NCBI GenBank assembly: GCA_002551355.1
Contig: NTHE01000034.1
Location: 1-64,000 of the forward strand
DNA from: Streptomyces sp. man185
Lineage (GTDB): Bacteria > Actinomycetota > Actinomycetes > Streptomycetales > Streptomycetaceae
Reading direction: 5' to 3'
Length of the DNA stretch: 64,000 nt
The notes beneath the pieces were generated by a model. The model had not been told where the DNA came from. It made no database searches and saw only the letters and a program-made list of their open reading frames with translations. Both the position numbers and the translations under genes were made by a program. This document shows positions 34,506 to 42,746 of this stretch, piece after piece. Within the stretch, counting starts at the first letter, position 1; each line of letters begins with the position of its first letter.

Positions 34506-35384
34506 TCACGTGGTGATCGTCGGCGGGTCGTCGGGGTCGGGCACCCGGTCGCTCCAGCCGCCGGGCACGCTGCGGCCCTGCTGTTCGCGGAAGCGGACGG
34601 GGGCGGTGCCGACCCGGCGGGCGAAGAGCCGGGAGAAGTAGGCGGGGTCGTCGTAGCCGACGCGGCGGGCCACGGCGGCGACCGGGAGGTCCGTGGCGGC
34701 GAGGAGTTCCTTGGCCCGGCCGAGGCGGATGCCGAGCAGGTAGTCCTTGGGGCTGCAGCCGGCGCCGCGCCGTACGGCGGTGCGCAGTTCGGCGGGGGTC
34801 ATGCCGTGCCGGGAGGCGTGCTGGGCGACGGTGAGCGGCTGGTAGGCGTCGCGGGCGAGTGCCTGAAGGACCGGATCGCCGTCGGGGCCGATGTCGGCGC
34901 GGGCGCGGCGCAGGGAGACGAGGAGTTCGTGGACGGCGGCCCCGGTCTCGACCTCCAGGAGGGGGTTGCCGCGCCGGGCGGCGCGCACGATGCGTCCGAC
35001 GGCGGCGCGGGGGGCGGCGGTGTCGGCGAGCGGGACGAGGGGGCGGTCGGGCTCGATGTAGCCGAGTTCGGTGTACGTGGTGGTGGCGGGGCCGGTGAAG
35101 TCGACGAAGCTCTCGTCCCAGCCGGTGCCGGGGTCGGCGCCGTAGTGGTGGGGGGTGCCGGGGGTCAGCCAGATGAGGCTGGGGCCGGTGACGGGGGTGC
35201 GGCGGCCGTCGGGGCCCTTGAACCAGCCGGTGCCGGAGTGGACGACCACGGCGACGTGGTGGTCGAGGGTGCGGGGTCCGACGGTGGGCAGCGCGCCGTG
35301 CTGGAGGCCGACGCCGAGGCAGACGAGGCCCAGGCGGTGGTGGAGCGGGCTGGGGGTGAAGAAGCGCATCCAGGTGTGGTACAT
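34506..35384 (-). CDS. AraC-family transcriptional regulator
   Basis: Regulator of 292 residues with an N-terminal cupin-like sugar-sensing domain (about 1-170, HHVAVVVHSGTGWFKGPDG and PSLIWLTPGTPHHYGADPG). The C-terminal AraC DNA-binding domain has two helix-turn-helix units (about 185-280, LTVAQHASRHGMTPAELRTA and VAAVARRVGYDDPAYFSRLF). The start is ATG 35384 with GGGAGGG upstream; upstream in-frame codons were excluded. It is divergent from the GH35 beta-galactosidase gene, so it probably activates that gene in response to a galactoside or another sugar. Confidence 0.88.
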   Translation of the reverse strand: MYHTWMRFFTPSPLHHRLGLVCLGVGLQHGALPTVGPRTLDHHVAVVVHSGTGWFKGPDGRRTPVTGPSLIWLTPGTPHHYGADPGTGWDESFVDFTGPATTTYTELGYIEPDRPLVPLADTAAPRAAVGRIVRAARRGNPLLEVETGAAVHELLVSLRRARADIGPDGDPVLQALARDAYQPLTVAQHASRHGMTPAELRTAVRRGAGCSPKDYLLGIRLGRAKELLAATDLPVAAVARRVGYDDPAYFSRLFARRVGTAPVRFREQQGRSVPGGWSDRVPDPDDPPTITT

Positions 35385-35489
35385 CGCGGCCTTCCCTCCC
35401 AGGTGGTCCGTCGTTGGCGGACCCGGCCGGTCCGTTGCGTCCAATCAACAGCGATCTTTGTCCATGGACCCGGTGCGCGCCAGAGGTGA

Positions 35490-35506
35490 AAGTGGTCGGA
35501 CCACTT
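35490..35506. promoter_or_regulatory. perfect inverted repeat in the araC / beta-galactosidase divergent promoter
   Basis: AAGTGGTCGGACCACTT: two 8-bp arms around one base. It lies 48 bp upstream of the beta-galactosidase ATG and overlaps a possible -35 (TTGACC at 35505). Symmetric TGGTC-n-GACCA boxes are typical of GntR/FadR-like or LacI-like dimers rather than of AraC proteins, so a second regulator may act here. Confidence 0.45.
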
Positions 35507-35553
35507 GACCCGAGGTCCGCGGGCGCGGCCGAGCACAGGAGCGTACGAGCACC

Positions 35554-37374
35554 ATGACCGACTTCACCGTGGGCGACGACTGCTTCCGGCTCGCCGGGAG
35601 GCCCGTGCGGCTCCTGTCGGGCGCACTGCACTACTTCCGGGTGCACGAGGAGCAGTGGGAGCACCGGCTCGCGATGCTCGCCGCGATGGGCCTGAACTGC
35701 GTCGAGACGTACGTCCCGTGGAATCTGCACGAGCCCCGGGAGGGCGAGGTCCGGGATGTGGGGGCGCTCGGCCGGTTCCTGGACGCGGTCGAGCGGGCGG
35801 GGCTGTGGGCGATCGTGCGGCCGGGGCCGTACATCTGCGCCGAGTGGGAGAACGGCGGTCTCCCGGTGTGGGTGACGGGCCGGTTCGGGCGGCGGGTGCG
35901 GACCCGGGAGGCGGAGTACCGGGCGGTGGTGGAGCGGTGGTTCCGGGAGCTGCTGCCGCAGGTGGTGGAACGGCAGGTGTCGCGGGGCGGTCCGGTGATC
36001 CTCGTGCAGGCGGAGAACGAGTACGGGAGTTACGGCAGCGACGCGGTGTATCTGGGGTGGCTGGCGGGGCTGTTGCGGCAGTGCGGGGTGACGGTTCCGC
36101 TGTTCACGTCGGACGGCCCGGAGGACCACATGCTGACCGGGGGTTCGGTGCCGGGCCTCCTGGCGACGGCGAACTTCGGTTCGGGGGCGCGGGAGGGCTT
36201 CAAGGTGCTGCGCCGGCATCAGCCGAAGGGCCCGTTGATGTGCATGGAGTTCTGGTGCGGCTGGTTCGACCACTGGGGGGCCGAGCCGGTGCAGCGGGAT
36301 CCGGAGGAGGCGGCCGGGGCACTGCGGGAGATCCTGGAGTGCGGGGCGTCGGTGAACGTCTACATGGCGCACGGGGGGACGAACTTCGCCGGCTGGGCCG
36401 GGGCGAACCGCGGTGGCCCCCTCCAGGACGGGGAGTTCCAGCCGACGGTGACGTCGTACGACTACGACGCGCCGGTCGACGAGTACGGGCGGGCCACGGA
36501 GAAGTTCCACCTGTTCCGGAAGGTTCTTCAGGGGTACGCCGAGGGGCCGTTGCCCGCGCTGCCGCCGGAGCCGGCGGGGCTCGCCGTGCCGGTGCGGGCG
36601 GAGCTGGCGGAGTGGGCCGGGCTCGGGGACGTACTGGAGGCGCTGGGCGACGCGGAGACGGAGTCGGGGGTGCCACCGACGTTCGAGGAGCTGGGCGTGG
36701 ACCGGGGTCTGGTGCGCTACCGGGTGGCGGTGCCGGGGCCGCGCCAGGCGTATCCGCTGGGGGCTTCGGGGCTGCGGGACCGGGCGGTGGTGTACGTCGA
36801 CGGGGTGCGGGCCGGGGTGCTGACCGAGGGGTCCTGCACGCTTCCGGAACCGGTGGCGGGGCCGGCGGAGGTCGAGCTGTGGGTGGAGTCGCTGGGCCGG
36901 GTCAACTACGGACCGCGGCTCGGCGAGCCGAAGGGCGTCACGGGCGGGGTGCTGCACGAGCGGCAGTATCTGCACGGGGTGCGGGCCCGGGGGCTGCGGC
37001 TGGATGCCTTCGAGGCGGCGGGCGCGGTGGCGGCGGTGACGTTTCGTCCGGTGGAGGCCGCCGCCGGGGCCGGTGACGCGGGGCGGACGGGCCTGTTCCG
37101 GGGGACGTTCACGGTCGGGGGCGCGGCGGGCGTCGATCACGCCGGGCTCGAACTGCCGGGCTGGACGCGCGGGTTCGTCTGGGTGAACGGCTTCTGCCTG
37201 GGCCGGTACTGGTCGGTGGGCCCGCAGCGGACCCTGTACGTGCCGGGTCCGGTGCTCCGCGAGGGCGCGAACGAGGTGTGGGTGCTGGAGCTGGAGGAGG
37301 CGGGCGAGTCGTGGGTGGAGCTGGGTCCGGGGGCGCCCGCTCGCGGGGGCGCCCCCGGGGTGGTTCAGCCGTGA
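35554..37374 (+). CDS. GH35 beta-galactosidase
   Basis: Cytoplasmic glycoside hydrolase family 35 enzyme of 606 residues, no signal peptide. The TIM barrel shows the family landmarks LLSGALHYFRV, GLNCVETYVPWNLHEP and RPGPYICAEWENGGLP. The catalytic acid/base Glu is in LVQAENEYGSYG and the nucleophile Glu in MCMEFWCGWFDHWG. C-terminal jelly-roll domains include GLELPGWTRGFVWVNGF near the end. It would release beta-linked galactose from imported oligosaccharides. No transporter is adjacent. The 3' end of the coding sequence (37327-37358) forms a 12-bp GC hairpin that may help termination. Divergent from its probable AraC regulator. Confidence 0.92.
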   Translation: MTDFTVGDDCFRLAGRPVRLLSGALHYFRVHEEQWEHRLAMLAAMGLNCVETYVPWNLHEPREGEVRDVGALGRFLDAVERAGLWAIVRPGPYICAEWENGGLPVWVTGRFGRRVRTREAEYRAVVERWFRELLPQVVERQVSRGGPVILVQAENEYGSYGSDAVYLGWLAGLLRQCGVTVPLFTSDGPEDHMLTGGSVPGLLATANFGSGAREGFKVLRRHQPKGPLMCMEFWCGWFDHWGAEPVQRDPEEAAGALREILECGASVNVYMAHGGTNFAGWAGANRGGPLQDGEFQPTVTSYDYDAPVDEYGRATEKFHLFRKVLQGYAEGPLPALPPEPAGLAVPVRAELAEWAGLGDVLEALGDAETESGVPPTFEELGVDRGLVRYRVAVPGPRQAYPLGASGLRDRAVVYVDGVRAGVLTEGSCTLPEPVAGPAEVELWVESLGRVNYGPRLGEPKGVTGGVLHERQYLHGVRARGLRLDAFEAAGAVAAVTFRPVEAAAGAGDAGRTGLFRGTFTVGGAAGVDHAGLELPGWTRGFVWVNGFCLGRYWSVGPQRTLYVPGPVLREGANEVWVLELEEAGESWVELGPGAPARGGAPGVVQP

Positions 37375-37399
37375 TCAGCGGCCGGTCGCTCCGGGTGGG

Positions 37400-38167
37400 T
37401 CAGAGCGAGTCGGCGGCGGAGGCGATGTCGGCCGCGAAGTGCGAGACCTCGGTGTAGACGCCCGGGTAGTTCGGCCGGGCGCAGCCCTGGCCCCAGCTGA
37501 CGATGCCGACCTGGATCCACTCGTCGGAGTCGTCCTTGCGGAACATCGGGCCGCCGGAGTCGCCCTGGCAGCTGTCGACGCCGCCGGTGTCGAGGAGGCC
37601 GGCGCACAGCTCCTCGTCGGCGACGAGGTTGCTGTAGGCGCCCTGGCAGTCTGCGTCGGAGACGAACGGGACGTCGGCCTTGAGCAGGTGCTGCTGCTGG
37701 CTGCCGCCCTCCTTGTCGGCGCCCCAGCCTGCGACGGTGAAGGTGCCCTCGTCGTGGGTGGCGTCGGTGGCGATCTTCAGGGTGGGCTGGTCGATCGGCT
37801 GGGCGAGCTTGATCAGCGCCCAGTCCTTGCCGGTGCCGTTGTAGCCGGGGGCCTGGAGGACCTTGGTGGACTGGACCTCGACGGCGTCGGGCGACTGGAG
37901 GTCGGCGACGCCGCCGGTGACGGTGATCGAGGTGTCGTCGCCCGAGCCGTCCACGCAGTGGGCGGCGGTGAGGACGATGTCCTGGGCGTAGAGAGCCCCG
38001 CCGCAGCCCATGGAGAGCCGGACCATGAAGGGGAACTCGCCCTGCTCGGCGCGTTCCCCGCCGACGATCGGCTGGGGGGCCGCGGAGGCGGGCTGGAGGC
38101 TGACGGTCGCGAGGGCGACGGCGGCTATGGCTACGGAACACCTTTTCAGCGCACTCAGAAGCTTCAC
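37400..38167 (-). CDS. secreted trypsin-like serine protease (S1 family)
   Basis: Extracellular chymotrypsin-fold protease of 255 residues. The signal peptide (about residues 1-29, ending ASA) and a short activation peptide precede the mature start IVGGERAEQG. The catalytic triad is His in LTAAHCVDG, Asp in GKDWALIKL and Ser in SCQGDSGGPMF. Asp six residues before the Ser (DSCQGDSGG) gives trypsin specificity for Lys/Arg. Disulfide Cys are conserved. The start codon is GTG 38167. Resembles the Streptomyces trypsin (SprT) group. Confidence 0.92.
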   Translation of the reverse strand: MKLLSALKRCSVAIAAVALATVSLQPASAAPQPIVGGERAEQGEFPFMVRLSMGCGGALYAQDIVLTAAHCVDGSGDDTSITVTGGVADLQSPDAVEVQSTKVLQAPGYNGTGKDWALIKLAQPIDQPTLKIATDATHDEGTFTVAGWGADKEGGSQQQHLLKADVPFVSDADCQGAYSNLVADEELCAGLLDTGGVDSCQGDSGGPMFRKDDSDEWIQVGIVSWGQGCARPNYPGVYTEVSHFAADIASAADSL

Positions 38168-38503
38168 AGAGGCCTGCTTTCGTGGGGGGATTTCGTGTGG
38201 GGGGTTGCTGTGGGAGGTTGCCGAACCGTTTTGCCGTGCAGGAGTTCCTGTACGCAGTGCTGGAAGTGCTGTGGGTTGCGCGGTCCGGCACGCGTGTCCC
38301 CGCCGGGTGACGACCCCTCGGCACCGAAGCCGAACAAGTCATGCACCTGACAAGAACACTCCGATTATCGGTGCCTGGTGACCGCTGCCACAAGGTGCAC
38401 TTTTCGGCCAAGATCATCAGGTGGCTCTCCGGACCCCCTCCCCGACCCCGGCATACAGTGGGGGTCCGTTGAACGTCCGACCGTCACGGATGGGGGTTCC
38501 GAC
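38168..38503. promoter_or_regulatory. 336-bp divergent intergenic region with candidate protease promoter
   Basis: No gene is supported. On the minus strand TTGTGG (38393-38388) and GATAAT (38369-38364) are separated by 18 bp and would make a sigma-70-like promoter for the trypsin gene, with a leader of about 195 nt. The right part leads to the zincin gene, whose only visible signal is GGGGG before the GTG at 38504. Confidence 0.35.
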
Positions 38504-39406
38504 GTGGCGAACGACCCTCCGGGCGCACCCGTCGTCCATGGCTTTCCGCATCTGGACACGGTCCGCTCCGCCGTCACCGCGCTCTATCGGCGGCTCTCCG
38601 CGGACGGCGTCCACGCCTATGCCACCAGCCTCGCGCCCGCCGACGCAGCGTTCGCGGACGAGGACGATCTGCACCTGGGAGCCCAGCGGGTGGCGCGTTC
38701 CCTGGTCCAGCACCTCCGGCTGCCCGAGGCCCGCATGATCGTCGGCTTCCGGGCGATGGAGCACGCGGCGAGCGTGGAGCTGACCGCGGGCCCGGAGTAC
38801 TTCATCGAGCTGAACGACCGCTTCCGCACCCACCGCAGGGACATCGGGGCGGCGCTCGCGCACGAGGTCACCCATGTGCTGCTGCACCGGCTCGGCCTGG
38901 AGTTCCCCGGCACCCGCGCCAACGAGATCCTGACCGACACGACGACGGCCTACCTCGGTACGGGCTGGCTGCTGCTGGACGCGTTCCGGGAGGACGCCAC
39001 GTCCCGTCAGAAGCTCGGCTACCTCACCCCGGAGGAGTTCGGATACGTCCTGGCCAAGCGGGCGTCGGCCTTCGACGAGGACCCCTCCCCGTGGTTCACC
39101 AGCCCCCAGGCGTACACCGCGTACACCAAGGGGCGGGAGAGGGCGCTGGAGGATCTGCGCAGGCCTCCGCTGACCGCCGCCGGCTGGGCGGGCCGCCGCC
39201 GCTACGCCAAGGACCGGCGCCATGCCCGGGACCACCCCGGCACCGCCCCGGATCCTCACGTTCCGTACGCCTTCGAGACCGGCGGCGAAGGACTGCGCGT
39301 CTCCTTCCCCTGCCCGACCTGCCACCAGCGCATCCGGCTCCCGGTCCGGGGCCGGGTCAGCGCACGCTGCGGGCTGTGCCGTACGCGCCTGGAGTGCGAC
39401 ACCTGA
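38504..39406 (+). CDS. zincin-type metalloprotease-like protein with C-terminal zinc ribbon
   Basis: Unfamiliar protein of 300 residues. A gluzincin-like HExxH (HEVTHVLLHRL, about residues 121-131) is followed by an acidic candidate third ligand in ANEILTDTTTAYLGTGW. The last 40 residues contain CPTCHQRIRLPVRGR and CGLCRTRLEC, two CxxC knuckles making a zinc ribbon. There is no signal peptide, so it is intracellular. The start is taken as GTG 38504. Possibly a peptidase of a conserved actinobacterial family; substrate unknown. It runs toward the ankyrin gene 38 bp downstream, likely co-transcribed. Confidence 0.65.
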   Translation: MANDPPGAPVVHGFPHLDTVRSAVTALYRRLSADGVHAYATSLAPADAAFADEDDLHLGAQRVARSLVQHLRLPEARMIVGFRAMEHAASVELTAGPEYFIELNDRFRTHRRDIGAALAHEVTHVLLHRLGLEFPGTRANEILTDTTTAYLGTGWLLLDAFREDATSRQKLGYLTPEEFGYVLAKRASAFDEDPSPWFTSPQAYTAYTKGRERALEDLRRPPLTAAGWAGRRRYAKDRRHARDHPGTAPDPHVPYAFETGGEGLRVSFPCPTCHQRIRLPVRGRVSARCGLCRTRLECDT

Positions 39407-39444
39407 GCACGGGCGTTGTCCGTGGCCCCCCGTAGGGTCGAAGC

Positions 39445-40263
39445 ATGACGAACGAGCCGATCAGGGACGAACCAAGCCTGTTCGACGCGCTGTACGAGGA
39501 CGAGAACGCGGTCGTACGGGCGCTGCGCGCGGGTGCGCGGGCCGAGTCGAGCGACGAGGAGGGCACCACCGCGCTCTACGTGGCATCGGTCCAGGACCGC
39601 CCGGAGGCGGTACGGCTGCTGCTCGCGGCCGGGGCCGACCCCGACCGGGCGAGCGGACCCGACGCGGGCGACCTGCCGCTGTGCGGGGCGGCGTGCGGCG
39701 GGCACACCGAGGTGGTGGAGGCGCTGCTGTCCGCCGGGGCCCGGCCGGATCTGCGCGAGGAGTTCGGCTTCACCGCACTGCGCTGGGCCGTCGGTCTGGG
39801 GCACTCCGCGACGGTGGAAGTGCTCCTCGCGCGGGGTGCGGACCCGCTGCTGCCCGGCCCTCGGGGGGAGGCGATGCTGGTGCTGGCGGCGGAGCGCGGA
39901 TCCCCTCGGACGGTACGGGCGCTGCTCGCGCACCGCGCCGGGGCCAGGGGGCAGGAGGCCGCGGTCGCCCTCGCGCTGGCCGAGGCGCGGCGCATCGCCG
40001 GGCTCGATCCGGAAGAGGAGTTGCGGCGGCGGCTGGAGGAGATGTACGGCTCCGACATCGAGACGGTGACGCTCCACGACCGGAGGGACGGCGAGGAGAC
40101 GGTGGCGGTGGAGCTGCTCCGGGACGGGGTGCCCTCGGCGGGCGTGGACCAGCACCTGGGGCACGGGGAGATCGCGGCGCTGCTGGAGGCGGAGGTCCGG
40201 GCCGGACCGTCGCCTACCGTCCGCGTGCCTCTGTATCCGCCGCCTCCCATGCCTCCCGGGTGA
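39445..40263 (+). CDS. ankyrin-repeat protein
   Basis: Protein of 272 residues with about four to five ankyrin repeats between residues 8 and 170, each with the G-TALxxA / VVxxLLxxGADP signature (for example GTTALYVASVQDRPEAVRLL and GFTALRWAVGLGHSATVEVL). The C-terminal about 90 residues are not ankyrin and end in a Pro-rich tail. No catalytic domain, signal peptide or membrane segment. Probably a protein-interaction scaffold. Its 3' end overlaps the convergent VOC-GNAT gene by 50 nt. Confidence 0.82.
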   Translation: MTNEPIRDEPSLFDALYEDENAVVRALRAGARAESSDEEGTTALYVASVQDRPEAVRLLLAAGADPDRASGPDAGDLPLCGAACGGHTEVVEALLSAGARPDLREEFGFTALRWAVGLGHSATVEVLLARGADPLLPGPRGEAMLVLAAERGSPRTVRALLAHRAGARGQEAAVALALAEARRIAGLDPEEELRRRLEEMYGSDIETVTLHDRRDGEETVAVELLRDGVPSAGVDQHLGHGEIAALLEAEVRAGPSPTVRVPLYPPPPMPPG

Positions 40264-41515
40264 GTTCGTACTCGACCTCGCCGTGCTCGGAGCCCTCGAT
40301 GACCTCCGGCCACTCCTCGGAGTAGGCCCGCAGGAAGGTCAGGCCGGCCTTCTCCATCACGCGCCGGGATCCCGTGTTGACCGCCATCGTGTTCGCGGTG
40401 ACCCGCTGCGCCCCGAGGTCGGTGAACCCCTTGTCGACCAGGGCCCGCGCACCCTCGGTGGCGTAACCGCGGCCCCAGGCGGCCCGGTTCAGCCGGTAGC
40501 CGAGTTCGACGACGGCGGGGTCGTGGTCGTCCAGCGGCCGGAGTTCGAACCAGCCGAGGAACGCCCCGGTGTCCTTCCGCTGCGCGGCCCAGAAGCCGCG
40601 GGTTCCGGTGCAGGGGTGGTCGTGCAGCAGCCGGGGCAGGGTGCGTTCCCGGATGTTCTCGCGGCTCGTGGGGCGGCCGCCGTTGATGTGGCGCATGACC
40701 TCCGGGTCGTTGTCGAGGGCGACCAGCAGATCGGTGTCGGCGCCGGCGTCCGTGAAGGGGCGCAGGACGAGCCGCTCGGTCTCCAGGAAGACATCGTGGC
40801 GGCCGCTCTCGTCCCGGTCCGACGAGGCCGACGCCCGGGCCAGGAAGGACAGCCCCTCCGGGCTCCGCAGGCGTATCAGCCCCTCGGAGAGCGTGACGGG
40901 ATCCCGGCCCTCGGCACGGGCCCGGGCGACGACAGCGTCCAGGTCCTCCACGGCCACGGCCAGCTCCCACTGCGGCGGCCCGGTGGTGGCCGGGGTCGCG
41001 TCGGGAGACTGGAGGAACGTGGCCCGGGTGAGGGGAGCACCGGTCGTCCCGGCGTAGAAGCGCCGGGCCCGCTCCGGCTGCTCGCAGACCAGGACCATGT
41101 GGTGGGGAACGGCCGCAGCGCCTCGGGGCGGTCCCGCCCACCGCACGGGCCCGGGCCGCTGCCGGAGGGAGAAGACCGCGCCCGACGGGTCGGTCAGGGT
41201 GGCGATCCGGCCCTGGTCCCCCGCGTCGAAGGGCGGCACGACGAGGCGCGCGCCGTTCGCGGTCGCCGCCTCGGCACGGCGGTCCACGTCGTCGACCGCG
41301 AGGTAGTAGGCGGTGTGCGGTGGCGTCCCTGGCGGGTAGACCGGCTGGGCGAGGTCGCTCAGCCCGCCGATCCGGCGACCGCCCGCGGAGATCTTCACGG
41401 CCCGGCGCCAGTCCTCCTCGTCGACGGCGAAGTCCCAGCCCAGCACCGAGGAGAAGAAGGCGGCGGTGCCGTCCGGATCGCGGGTCTTGAGGTCCATCCA
41501 GCAGAACTCGTTCAT
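40214..41515 (-). CDS. VOC-domain / GNAT acetyltransferase fusion protein
   Basis: One frame of 433 residues joins two protein types. Residues about 1-225 are a double glyoxalase/bleomycin-resistance (VOC) unit: FCWMDLKTRDPDGTAAFF, then PHHMVLVCEQPERARRFYAG. Residues about 238-425 are a RimJ/RimL-type GNAT acetyltransferase: LETERLVLRPFTDAG, ELGYRLNRAAWGRGYATEGA (acetyl-CoA P-loop) and NTGSRRVMEKAGLTFL. The linker (SASSDRDESG) is short and flexible. The start is ATG 41515 with AGGAA upstream. Either a genuine fusion or two ancestral genes merged by a lost stop. Substrates unknown; the acetyltransferase half looks intact. Confidence 0.8.
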   Translation of the reverse strand: MNEFCWMDLKTRDPDGTAAFFSSVLGWDFAVDEEDWRRAVKISAGGRRIGGLSDLAQPVYPPGTPPHTAYYLAVDDVDRRAEAATANGARLVVPPFDAGDQGRIATLTDPSGAVFSLRQRPGPVRWAGPPRGAAAVPHHMVLVCEQPERARRFYAGTTGAPLTRATFLQSPDATPATTGPPQWELAVAVEDLDAVVARARAEGRDPVTLSEGLIRLRSPEGLSFLARASASSDRDESGRHDVFLETERLVLRPFTDAGADTDLLVALDNDPEVMRHINGGRPTSRENIRERTLPRLLHDHPCTGTRGFWAAQRKDTGAFLGWFELRPLDDHDPAVVELGYRLNRAAWGRGYATEGARALVDKGFTDLGAQRVTANTMAVNTGSRRVMEKAGLTFLRAYSEEWPEVIEGSEHGEVEYELTREAWEAADTEARGR

Positions 41516-41608
41516 CGGGTCGGTACCGTGTTCCTGTCGTCGGGTGCGTTCCGCGAGCGTCCTGAGCTGGATACCGGCTGCCGGAACGCCCGTGCAAGCG
41601 GGTTTTCG

Positions 41609-41628
41609 GCGCCGGCGGTCTCCGGCGC
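41609..41628 (-). terminator. weak hairpin after the SDR gene
   Basis: 7-bp perfect stem (41609-41615 with 41622-41628) in the 148-bp gap between the SDR and VOC-GNAT genes, followed on the minus strand by CGAAAACC. Confidence 0.35.
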
Positions 41629-41663
41629 ACCGCGCGGACGCACCACGGACCACAGCCCACGGA

Positions 41664-42650
41664 CTACGGAGCCCCGTACACCGGCTGCGGCTTCTCCGCG
41701 TCCGCCAGCAGCCGGCGGGCCGTTTCGCCCGCCTCGGCCGGGGACCTGCGCGCGCCCCGGTCGTCGGTGGGGCCGGGGCGCCAGCCCTCCATGACGGTGA
41801 TGCGGCCCGCCTCGGCCTCGAAGACCCGGCCCGTCACCCCGTCGCTCGCGGCGGAGCCGAGCCAGACGACCAGCGGCGAGACGTTCGCGGGCGCCATGGC
41901 GTCGAACTCCCCCTCCCCCGGGGCCGCCATCGCCTCGGCGAAGGTCTGTTCGGTCATCCGGGTCCGGGCGGCGGGGGCGAGGGCGTTGACGTGGACCCCG
42001 TACCGGCCCAGCTCGGCTGCCGCGACCAGGGTCAGGGCGACGATCCCGGCCTTGGCGGCCGCGTAGTTGCCCTGACCGACGCTGCCGAGAAGTCCGGCGC
42101 CGGAGCTGGTGTTGATCACCCGGGCGACCGGCGGGCGGCCCGCCTTCGCCTCGGCGCGCCAGTGCGCGGCGGCGTGCTTGAGGGGCAGGAAATGGCCCTT
42201 GAGGTGGACCCGCATCACCGCGTCCCAGTCGTCCTCGTGCAGGTTGACGAGCATCCGGTCGCGGAGGAAACCCGCGTTGTTGACCAGGGTGTCGAGACGG
42301 CCGAAGGCGTGCACGGCGGTGGTGACCAGGGAGGCCGCGCCCTCGGCGGTGGCGATGTCGCCGCCGTGGACGACGGCTTCGCCGCCCGCCGCCACGATCT
42401 CCTCGACGACCTCCCGGGCCGGGCCGGCGGAGTCCCCGTTCCCGTCCGGTCCGACGCCGAGGTCGTTGACGACGACCCGCGCGCCTTCGGCGGCGAAGGC
42501 CAGGGCGTGGGCCCGGCCGAGCCCCCGCCCGGCTCCCGTGACGGCGACGACCCGGTCCGCGCAGAGTCCGCCACGGTGTGCGGTGGGGCCGGTGGGCGAA
42601 GTGGGTGCGGTGGACCGGGTGGGTGCAGTGGACGGGGTGGGTGCGGTCAT
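41664..42650 (-). CDS. short-chain dehydrogenase, Rv3548c-like, steroid ring C/D (HIP) cluster
   Basis: NAD(P)-dependent SDR of 328 residues. The cofactor motif VVAVTGAGRGLGRAHALAF, NNAG in TLVNNAGFLRD, and the catalytic Ser/Tyr/Lys in NTSSGAGLLGSVGQGNYAAAK are intact. The segment GARVVVNDLGVGPDGNGDSA is typical of HSD17B4-like SDRs and of mycobacterial Rv3548c in the KstR2 regulon. The N-terminal 25 residues are a low-complexity Thr/Pro/Ala extension. ATG 42650 has GGGGAG upstream. It is divergent from the echA20-like gene across the operator at 42706. Proposed role is oxidation of a beta-hydroxyacyl-CoA steroid intermediate, by inference. Confidence 0.78.
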   Translation of the reverse strand: MTAPTPSTAPTRSTAPTSPTGPTAHRGGLCADRVVAVTGAGRGLGRAHALAFAAEGARVVVNDLGVGPDGNGDSAGPAREVVEEIVAAGGEAVVHGGDIATAEGAASLVTTAVHAFGRLDTLVNNAGFLRDRMLVNLHEDDWDAVMRVHLKGHFLPLKHAAAHWRAEAKAGRPPVARVINTSSGAGLLGSVGQGNYAAAKAGIVALTLVAAAELGRYGVHVNALAPAARTRMTEQTFAEAMAAPGEGEFDAMAPANVSPLVVWLGSAASDGVTGRVFEAEAGRITVMEGWRPGPTDDRGARRSPAEAGETARRLLADAEKPQPVYGAP

Positions 42651-42705
42651 CTCATCTCCCCTGGAAGCAGGACTGGTTGGCGGTCGGGGGTGTGCCTGCT
42701 ACCGT

Positions 42706-42727
42706 CCACCTAACAAATGTTTGGTGG
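42706..42727. promoter_or_regulatory. KstR2-like operator, left divergent promoter
   Basis: The core CTAACAAATGTTTGGTGG (42710-42727) fits CTAnCAA-N4-TTGnTAG with one mismatch and extends into a wider inverted repeat (CCACC ... GGTGG). It is placed midway between the SDR gene and the echA20-like gene. The same box is found at 51361, 8.6 kb away, in front of the other half of the pathway. Confidence 0.65.
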
Positions 42728-42746
42728 AAAGGTAGCCGATCCTCCG

